Source of the DNA: Rhizobium sp. ASV8
GTDB lineage: Bacteria > Pseudomonadota > Alphaproteobacteria > Rhizobiales > Rhizobiaceae
DNA length: 43,234 nucleotides
Assembly (NCBI RefSeq): GCF_016429255.1
Contig: NZ_JAELUG010000052.1
Span: forward strand, 1 to 43,234
Direction of reading: 5' to 3'
Shown: one piece after another, positions 32,993 to 41,400 of the stretch
Layout: the number at the start of each line of letters is the position of its first letter
Position numbering within the stretch: position 1 is the stretch's first letter
Translations under genes and position numbers: made by a program
The notes under the pieces: generated by a model
The model's input: the letters and a program-made list of their open reading frames with translations, nothing else
What the model was told of the DNA's origin: nothing
The model's database searches: none

Positions 32993-33633
32993 GACATGAC
33001 CTTCCAGCGTGCAGGATATCCCTTTAGCAGGTCGAGCTCCCGGGTTTCATCGCCCATTCTGGGAGCTTTCTGTTCGTTGTCCTTTGATTTCCCCTAGGAA
33101 CACGGCCGCGTGAGCGACGGCAAGCGGGGCGCTGCGAGCCAAAAGGAGCATCTAGATATGCGACCGCGGGCAGACAGCCTCCTGCCACGTCCTGATGGAA
33201 TCAAGAGTTTGACCGCTAGCGATGCTCCTGGCTTCCAACGATAGAGTCGCCGTCCTCACGGCCTCGTCGAACGGGGTCGCTCGCCGCGACAGCGAACGAC
33301 TCTGCCGGGTCCCTTAAGACGCCCCCAAGTGCGGGTGAGGTTTAAGGGCTAGAGGCTTCGAAGGCGTCCGCAGAGGCGACGCCCTCTCGAAGCTAGGCGT
33401 GTTTCCCGAACCGATCGTTCATTTCAGCGCCACTTAACGCGCCGTTGCCCCGACTGGCTCCCATGAGTCGGCACTCCCCTTTCCCGCGACGACAACTTTG
33501 CCAGCGGCAGACCTCGCTCTACCGACATTCGTGAAGCAGGTGAGATAAAGCGGGACCTACAGCATCCCCACCGCCTTGGTTTGAGTGGAAGAGCTGGCCA
33601 TCAGGGCACCAATCGCCATCAGACCGATAGATC
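32993..33633. other. Gene-poor, hairpin-rich stretch
   Basis: No protein-coding region is convincing here. From 33249 to 33471 at least five inverted repeats follow each other: 33249-33262, 33266-33300, 33311-33348, 33355-33393 and 33450-33471. This is more ordered than expected for a spacer and could be an untranslated structured RNA. No tRNA, tmRNA, 6S or RNase P signature was recognised. Confidence 0.4.
33355..33393. repeat. Long compound hairpin
   Basis: GCTTCGA (33355-33361) pairs with TCGAAGC (33387-33393), and inside it GGCGTC (33363-33368) pairs with GACGCC (33378-33383). The two stems are joined by small bulges around a nine-base loop. It is the strongest structure in the gene-poor region after rpsU. 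Confidence 0.5.
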
Positions 33634-34143
33634 CTAACGCAGGACCGCCTCGGCACGAGCAAGCGCAGTCGAAAACCCGTTGAGCGAAATGCCGAACGAA
33701 ACCGGATTGTCGTTGTCGGCGACGATCGCATGGACATGCAATATCTTGCCGGATTTGAGCAGAGCGAGCCTCAAGGCGTCGATCTCGATCTCGACAACAC
33801 AACCGAGCGGCAGCGCCGTACGGAACGGCACGGCAGGTGCCGGATTGTGCTCATCGACCTGCAGGACGACGCCCTTCTGGAACAGGAGACCGAATGGAAG
33901 AATGAGCGTACCCTTGATTCGACCCGCCTCGGGCCGCAGCTCGATCAAGAGAAGCCTTTGGCGGGTGTCGTTGTGGATCTGCTCCTGGGCGATGACGCAG
34001 GTTTTTTGAGGCCTGGCTTCGCCCGGCTGAACGGAGCCGATGAGCAGCCAGTCGCCGTGGATCTCACGCACAGCATCCGCACCGCCGGGCAGACGGACTG
34101 TTGGGTTTGCGGCAACTGGATTGGAAACAAGCTGGTCGTTCAT
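33634..34143 (-). CDS. IalB-family protein without signal peptide (third copy)
   Basis: This 169-residue protein is a diverged member of the invasion-associated locus B (IalB) family, shown by alignment with its neighbour at 34663: DWLLIGSVQPGE, KTCVIAQEQIHNDTRQRLLLIEL, LILPFGLLFQKGVVLQVDE and the C-terminal FGISLNGFSTALAR. It has no signal peptide at either possible start (ATG 34143, chosen, or TTG 34179). Of the four cysteines in the canonical copy only two are kept, one from each pair region. The ATG overlaps the stop of the gene before it (ATGA). A cytoplasmic role, or non-classical export, is implied; function unknown. Confidence 0.82.
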   Translation of the reverse strand: MNDQLVSNPVAANPTVRLPGGADAVREIHGDWLLIGSVQPGEARPQKTCVIAQEQIHNDTRQRLLLIELRPEAGRIKGTLILPFGLLFQKGVVLQVDEHNPAPAVPFRTALPLGCVVEIEIDALRLALLKSGKILHVHAIVADNDNPVSFGISLNGFSTALARAEAVLR

Positions 34144-34652
34144 GGTAGAAATCTGTCCTTCTTGGTGGAATGCAAGCAATCTTGGTGATGACGTGCGCGC
34201 GCAAGTGCACTGGCAAAACCATTAAGCGAAATGGAGAAATTGACTTCCTCGCCGGTCTCGGCTGTCGCCATCACATGCAAGCGACGACTGGACATCAACA
34301 GCACGGTCAGAGCCTCGTCAAAAACCAGATCGATGAGGGCGCCGTTGGGCGACTCTGTCTGGAATTGCCTGATAAGAGCGGGTTCACTCTCCTCGAATTG
34401 GAGCACAACGCCGGGCTCGTGCATCAAACCCGACGGGAGCAGGAGCGAACCTGTCACACGCCCCTTCCTCGGGCGCAGTTCGATCACCAGCAGGCGTTTG
34501 CGTGTTTCCTCGTCAAGTTGCACCTGCGAGATTGTGCAGAGCGCTTCGTGGTGCAGGTCCGTCGTATCGAGCGGGGCAAAGACGGTCCACTCACCATGTA
34601 CCTCCCGCAAGGAGGGTGAGCGAGGAGCTAGTCGCGTGGTATCGGCGGCCAT
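34140..34652 (-). CDS. IalB-family protein without signal peptide (second copy)
   Basis: This 170-residue protein shares the IalB pattern: EWTVFAPLDT, ALCTISQVQLDEETRKRLLVIEL, SLLLPSGLMHEPGVVLQFEE and FSISLNGFASALARA. There is no signal peptide, and the frame is closed upstream, so none has been missed. Only one cysteine of the canonical set remains, so no internal disulfide is possible in this region. It starts ten bases after the stop of the first ialB copy and overlaps the third copy by four bases. The three copies share a C-terminal SLxGFSAALAR-like motif. Confidence 0.82.
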   Translation of the reverse strand: MAADTTRLAPRSPSLREVHGEWTVFAPLDTTDLHHEALCTISQVQLDEETRKRLLVIELRPRKGRVTGSLLLPSGLMHEPGVVLQFEESEPALIRQFQTESPNGALIDLVFDEALTVLLMSSRRLHVMATAETGEEVNFSISLNGFASALARARHHQDCLHSTKKDRFLP

Positions 34653-34662
34653 CTAAGTTCTC

Positions 34663-35214
34663 TCATTTGGTCAGCTCGCCAACGCGGGCAAGTGCTGCGG
34701 AAAAGCCTTTTAGCGAGACCTTGAGTGCGACCGGCTGCGGCGGTGCGAGTGCCGTCGCGCTCACATTAAGGTTGGTTCCGGTTTTGAGTTTTGCCACCTG
34801 CCCGGCATCGAAGCTGATCGATGCAAGGCAACCCTGCGGAATGCAGGTTGAGAATGCGGCTGGGCTGCCTGCGGGAGTATCGTCGATCCGTACAGCCACA
34901 CCTTGAGCAAGCGCCAGCCCAAACGGCATCAGCAGCGCAGCCTGCAATTTGCCATCGGCAGTATTGGCGACTTCGATCGTCAAAACGTTCTGGCCAGTAT
35001 CCTTGTTGCTCTGGACCTGCCGCATCGCACACTGCGTCGTATTGTTCTGGGCCTGGCAGGCGACAATCCAGTCCTGATAGGTTTCGACGAGCGAACCGGC
35101 ACCGCCAGGTAAAGGCGCCGCCGAGGCTGAGGCAGCGCCAAGCACAAGGCCGACAAGAGTAGCCGGTCCGGCAACGGCTCGCGCCTGTCGTTGAAGGCTG
35201 TCGATAATTGTCAT
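34663..35214 (-). CDS. ialB: IalB-family secreted protein (first copy)
   Basis: This 183-residue protein has a signal peptide with cleavage near ASA at residue 32 and a mature part typical of IalB: DWIVACQAQNNTTQCAMRQ, LTIEVANTADGKLQAALLMPFG, the TCIPQGCLASISFD loop and the C-terminal LKVSLKGFSAALARVGELTK. Four cysteines could make two disulfides. The ATG at 35214 has AAGGA nine bases upstream; the longer open frame (to 35475) begins inside the adhesin gene and is not protein-like. IalB proteins were named for erythrocyte invasion in Bartonella but are widespread in plant-associated Rhizobiales. It lies 236 bases after the adhesin stop on the same strand. Confidence 0.88.
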   Translation of the reverse strand: MTIIDSLQRQARAVAGPATLVGLVLGAASASAAPLPGGAGSLVETYQDWIVACQAQNNTTQCAMRQVQSNKDTGQNVLTIEVANTADGKLQAALLMPFGLALAQGVAVRIDDTPAGSPAAFSTCIPQGCLASISFDAGQVAKLKTGTNLNVSATALAPPQPVALKVSLKGFSAALARVGELTK

Positions 35215-35450
35215 GCTGTAGATTCCTTTCTCAAATGCGGATTGGATGGATTTGCTGAGCACACCCACCGCTGATTCTCTAAACATGGCTGCCACGGACT
35301 TGACGTTGCAAAAGAACAAAACAAAGAAACACCGTCGTCCTATGGCTATGACCTGGCCGGCTGAACGACGCAGCTCACCCATCCCCAAAGCAGGCGACGC
35401 TCCCGGCAAAACGCGGATCCGACGTTCGAGCTTATGCCCGCAGGCACGTC

Positions 35451-38400
35451 TCATTGAGGCAGTCGTGCCACACAAGCAGCTCCATTATCGAAGCAAAGGA
35501 CCATGCCGTCGAAGCGCGGATCGGCGAGATAGGTCTGCGGACCTTTTCCGGTCCCATCGCTTTCGAAGGTCGGTGTCCTGCCCTGCTCCCCAACCGGCGG
35601 TAACGGCAGCATGTCGGGAGCGAAGGAGCGCGGCGTGTTGACGCTTGCCAGCTCCATGGTCGGGCTCGTGGTGATTACCGTCAGAACGCCACCGACGAAG
35701 CTGAGACGGTAGTTGTCCGAGGCGGCAAGTGAACCCTGGCCGATGGCATAGCGACCGGGTCCGGAATATTGATCCGCAGAGGTTGCCAAAGCTCCCGAAA
35801 GTCGGTCGCCATTGACGAGGCCGGCATCGCCGACCGTGTAGGTGAAGGTCGGATTGGCAACACCACTGAACCGGCTGGCATTGTTCGCAGTCACCGCGAT
35901 ACCACGCGGCGTCACCGTGAGACTGTTGCCGCTGTAGCTGATCGCATAGTTGCCATTCCCGAGCGTGCCGAGACCGATCGTGTACGTACCGATGCCGGAG
36001 CTTGTCGTCGCGGAGCTCGCGAGACTTCCCGTCAACGTGTCGCCATTGATAAGGCCAGAGACGGCGTAGCTGAAGACCGGGTTCGCATCACCATAGATGC
36101 GGCTCGCATGATTGGCGGCAACGGTAAGCGCGCGTGGGGTAATCCGAAGATTGCCACCGACGAACGTCAGGTCATAGTTGCCGGACGCGGCAAGTGACCC
36201 CTGCAAGATGGCATTCGTGCCGACACCGGAGGCAGCCGTCGCCAAGGTCGTCAGACCACCGGTAAGGCGGTCATTGTTGACAAGCCCGGCGCCGCCGACA
36301 GTATAGCTCAGCGTCGGATTGGCATCGCCATAGATGCGGCTTTGATTGTTAGCGGCAACCGTGATCGCCCGCTTACTGACCGTCAGATCTGCACCGGTGA
36401 AGCTCAGGTCGTAATTGCCGGTGGCAGCTAGCGTCCCCTGCGAAATGGCATAAGTGCCGATGTCGGCGGTAGCATTCGCCGCCGTGGCCAGACCGCCGGT
36501 GAGGCTGTCATTGTTAACGAGCCCGGCGCCGCCGACAGTATAGCTCAGCGTCGGATTGGCATCGCCATAGATGCGGCTTTGATTGTTAGCGGCAACCGTG
36601 ATCGCCCGCTTGCTGACCGTCAGATCTGCACCGGTGAAGCTCAGATCGTAATTGCCGGTGGCGGCCAGCGTCCCCTGCGAGATGGCATATGTGCCGGCAT
36701 TCGAGGTGTCGGTAGCCGATGTCGCCAACAGACCCGACAGCGTATCATTGTTGACGAGCCCTGCCCCGCCGACCGTGAAGCTCAGCGCTGGATTGGCGTC
36801 GCCATAGATCCGGCTCTGATTATTGGCGGCAACCGTGATCGCGCGCTTGTTGATTGTCAGGTCTGCCCCGTCATAGGTGATCGCATAATTTGCGTTCGCC
36901 AGCGATCCCTGCGAGATAGCATAGGTGCCGACATTCGAATATTGCCCTGCCGTGATCACTAGCGATCCGGAAAGCATATCGCCATTGACGAGACCCAAGC
37001 CGCCCACCGTATAGCTCAGCGCCGGATTGGCATCGCCATAGGTCTTCGACAATGCATCCGCCGTCACCGTGAGCGCGCGCGGGTTAATCACCAAGTTCGC
37101 GCCGGTGTAGCTGATCGAATAGTTGGAATTGTCCAGCGTGCCCTGACCGATCGCGTATGCGCCAACGTTGGAATATTGCCCGGCAGCCGTCGAAAGCGCC
37201 CCGGAAAGCGTATCGCCATTGACGAGACCCAAGCAGCCCACCGTATAGCTCAGCGCCGGATTGGCATCGCCATAGGTCTTCGACAATGCATCCGCCGTCA
37301 CCGTGAGCGCGCGCGGGTTAATCACCAGGTTCGCGCCGGTGTAGCTGATCGAATAGTTGGAATTGCCAAGCGTGCCCTGACCGATCGCGTATGCGCCAAC
37401 GTTGGAATATTGCCCGGCAGCCGTCGAAAGCGACCCTGAAAGCGTATCGCCATTGACGAGGCCCAAGCCGCCCACCGTATAGCTCAGCGCCGGATTGGCA
37501 TCGCCATAGGTTTTCGACAATGCATCCGCCGTCACCGTCAGCGCGCGCGGGGCAATCATCAGGTTCGCGCCGGTGTAGCTGATCGAATAGTTGGAATTGC
37601 CAAGCGTGCCCTGACCGATCGCGTATGCGCCAACGTCGGAATATTGCCCGGCAGCCGTCGAAAGCGCCCCGGAAAGCGTATCACCGTTAATGAGGCCGCT
37701 CGCTGTGTAGATCAGCGTTGGGTTGCCGTCACCATAGGTCTTCGATAGAGCGGCAGCCGTCACCGTGAGCGCGCGCGGGGCAATCATCAGGTTCGCGCCG
37801 GTGTAGCTGATCGAATAGTTGGAATTGCCCAGCGTGCCCTGACCGATCGCGTATGCGCCAACGTCGGAATATTGCCCGGCAGCCGTCGAAAGCGCCCCGG
37901 AAAGCGTGTCGCCATTGACGAGACCCAAGCCGCCCACCGTATAGCTCAGCGCCGGATTGGCATCGCCATAGGTTTTCGACAATGCATCCGCCGTCACCGT
38001 CAGCCCGCGTTGGGTAACACTGAGACTGCCATTGACGAAGTTGAAGCCATAGCCGCTCGACGCAAGCGAGCCCTGCGTGGCAACGATATCATAGATTCCT
38101 ACATCGGCTGACGCTGCCGCGCCGGCCGAGGCAATGCTGGCCGATCCCGAGACGACATCTGAAAGTGTGTCGCCAAGATAGGCTCCGGCGACGCCAGCAT
38201 CCAGGCCGGTGATCGCGACATTCGGCAACGTCGCGACGTCGCCATACGTTTTGGTTGTATCGACAGCCGCCACTGTCAAGGTCGGGTGATAGGCAAAGAC
38301 GTAGCGATTGCCTGTCGCCGACACCGTGCCGCCAGCCGCCGTATTCCAAACGGCAGTGTTGCCGCTGTCGAGCCCGCCGAACGTGTCGCCAGTTGGGTTG

Positions 38401-41400
38401 GCGGAATAGATCAGCCAGCGGCCTGACGTAGCTGAGACCGCGCCCGATCCGGCGTTGTTAATGAAGGCGCCGCCAGCCGTAAGCACTGGGGAACTACCGG
38501 AGATCGCGGCACCTGATGCAATCGTCAGGTCGCCCGCCGTCGCGATCTTGATCTGATCGCCGGTCACGCCCGTTACGACGCAGTTGCAGGCATCAGTGAC
38601 GTTCGCCGCAACCGTCAAAGCGCTGGTGTCGTAGATATCCATGGCTCCGCCGGATGCGGCGAGTTGGTTGAACTGATTGCCACGGTTCGTGAGCGTGAAT
38701 GTGTTACCTGCCCCCTGCAGCATCAACGTATTGGCCGAGATGGCGGCGGTTTGCGTGACATCCCCGGGGCTTGACAGATTGACCGTACCGCTGACCGAAA
38801 GTGCCGTATCGATGGCGAAGCCGTTCACCGCAAAGATCGAGCGATTGGCGAATGTGAGGCCGGATGCCGTCGTCCCGGCAGTCGCATTGGCATAGTCTGC
38901 GTCAAGTGCCGACAGCGTACCAAGGGCGGTCGTGTCACGCCGCCAGCCACCCGAAACGTCGACGTTATTGACGGTGCCGAGTGCCGTGCGGAATGTCGCC
39001 CCATCGGCCGCACCCGTTGCCGCATTGGCGGTCGTATAGGCCAGCACATTGGTGCCGTTGGTCGTATCGATCGTGCCATTGGCGACGATCGCGTAGTAGT
39101 AGCCGTTCGCTCCCGTCGTGACTGTCTGGACGGTGCCGTTTCCGACGCGCACATTGACGAGCCCCGCACCACTGGCCCCCGAGGCAAGCACGGTCGTACC
39201 GCTGTTCTGATAGGCGATGCCAGAGATGGCCTGGACGCCGTTGGCATAGAACGGAGTAAGATAAGCATAGAGGCCGGCGGAGACGGTGAATGCAGAGCCG
39301 AGCCCGCTGGCCGTAGAACCATCTTGCAATTGCGCCGTTGTGAGGCCGGTGACATTGCCCGACAGCCCGGCGGAATCGTTTGCGATTCCCGTGGTCGTCC
39401 CACTTGTTTGCGTGTCCCAATAGCTATTGGCGATCGAACCGCTATATGTAAATCCGACAAGGCCGCCGGCATTGCCACCGCTGACCGCGCCCGTCGAATA
39501 GGCGTTGCTGATCGTACCAAATAAGAATCCGATGAGCCCGCCGACATTGTTGCCACCAATCACGGCGCCCGTCGCATAGACGTTGTTGATCGAGACACCA
39601 TGAGAAGACGAGTCGGTAACGCCAACGAGGCCGCCGATGCTGTTGCCGGAGCCTATAACGGCACCCGTCGCGTAAGAATTGCTGACGGCACCGCTGACAT
39701 ATCCGGCAAGGCCGCCCACTTTCGCATCGCCGATGACCGCGGAGGCGGAGTAGGCGCTGTTGATCGAACCGCCGATCAGATAACCGACGAGGCCGCCGGT
39801 GTTGCTACCACCGCTCACCGAGCCAGTGACATAGGCGTTGTTGATTGTGTTGCCGGACTGGTATCCGACAAGGCCGCCGACGTAACGGCCATAGGGATCC
39901 GTGTTGGCGACCGAGACGTTGACCAGTCCGATGTCCTGAATGAAGCCGCTGCTGTAACCGAACAGTCCCGCGCCGTCGCCGCTCTTCGAGATCGTCAGAT
40001 TACTGATCGTATGACCAAGCCCCTCGAACGCGCCGGTGAAATAGTTAAGGCTGTTTGGACCGATCAGCGCATAGTTATATGTTGTACCCGAAGCATCGAG
40101 ACTATTGGCGAGTGCATATTGCCCCCCGAGACCAACCGACGTGATGTTGGCCACATCCGCCATCGAGTAGAGAAGCGAATAGGCGGCGCCATTGACACTG
40201 AGCAAGCCGCCCTGGTTCGACGTAGCAAGTGTACCATCTGCATTCAGATAGGTGAGGCTCCCGACGAAGCCGGAACCGGTCAGCCCAAATGAGAGATTGC
40301 TCGTCGACGAGCCGTCATAGGCAAGCGCGACAGAACCCGCGCCCTTCACGGTGATCGGAGCGTTGATCGTCAGCGCACCGCCAGAAAGTAGACGCAGGCT
40401 GCTGCCTCCCGTCAGTGTTAGCGGGCTGGCGACCGTCAACGGCGATCCGTTTGCAGTCGTTACGGTCAGTCCACCTACCGTCACTGCCTGATCGATCGTG
40501 AAGCTCGCGCCGAGCGCGTTGATCAGAATGTTGGACGTACCGTTGATGGCGGCGGTGGCGCTTGCATCATTGCCACTCGCAGCAATGGCGGCGGCTTTCG
40601 TGACACCGGCAGTTGAGTAAAGCGTCGACACCGTCGAGCCCGACATCGTGTTGCCGAGAAGATTGAACCCGGTTTGAACAGGTTGGTTAGACGCAGTTGC
40701 GAATGCTGCCGAATTGGTGACGCCGGTTCCGGAGTTGGCGCTCGTATAGGTGACGAGCGCAGCACCGGGCGCGAAGGATCCGGCCGCGCCGAGGATGTAA
40801 TAGTAGCCGTTGGCACCTGTTGATGCAGACCCGAAGAGACTGCCGTTGGCAAGCCCGGTTACGGTGACCGCGCCGTTGAGGCCGGAAGCCGCTGGCGTTA
40901 CCTGGTTGTCGCGATAGGCAGTGCCGGAGATCGCCTGAATTCCGTTCGGAAAGAAACTGCTGAGATAAGGATAAAGACCATTCGTGCCGCCGGCGAAGGC
41001 GGTGCCGAGGTTGATGCCCGTCGTCTGGAGAGACGATGTCGCAAGCCCGATCACATTCCCTTGCTGGCTCGCCCCATCATTGCCGATGCCGTTACCGGCG
41101 ATGCCACTCGTCGACGTGTCCCAGTAGGAGTTCGTGACGGAGACTGAACCTCCATTCTGCGGGGAGGTCTGACCAATTAGCCCGCCCGCATAGGTCTGAA
41201 AATATTGGGTCGGCGCCGTGACGCGGCCGGTCGCATAGGCGTTGCTGACGCTTGAATTCCCACCATAGGCCATCATGTTTCCGACGAGACCGCCGGCTTG
41301 ACCATATTGCGTGGCAGAAACCGCTCCGGTTGCGTAGGCATTGGTGATCGAGGCAGCCCCGGCTGTGGTGGATGTGACAACATAACTCTGTCCGACGAGG

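Noticed and set aside
32872..33057. 61-codon minus-strand frame overlapping the end of rpsU
   Set aside because: Antisense to rpsU over a third of its length; the purine stretch upstream is too far from the ATG to be a good ribosome binding site. Conservation data could revive it.
33249..33471. Possible two-piece tmRNA, because of a GCGAACGAC string and strong stems
   Set aside because: No tag peptide ending in LAA-type residues, no T-loop GGTTCGA with a CCA end, and no acceptor pairing could be found.
33557..33802. 81-codon minus-strand frame overlapping the end of the third ialB gene
   Set aside because: It overlaps the ialB frame on the same strand in another phase and has no supporting signal.
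35670..38009. Regular repeat array considered as CRISPR
   Set aside because: The unit is about 230-240 bases, in frame, and encodes MBG-type protein repeats; there are no short repeats with unique spacers and no cas genes.
39600..40292. 230-codon plus-strand frame opposite the exoprotein gene, with several others (35769-36197, 36579-36962, 37176-37439, 42168-42500)
   Set aside because: The minus frame shows clear FHA, GLUG and MBG protein features; the opposite frames arise from its repetitive, GC-rich codons and lack ribosome binding sites and family features.
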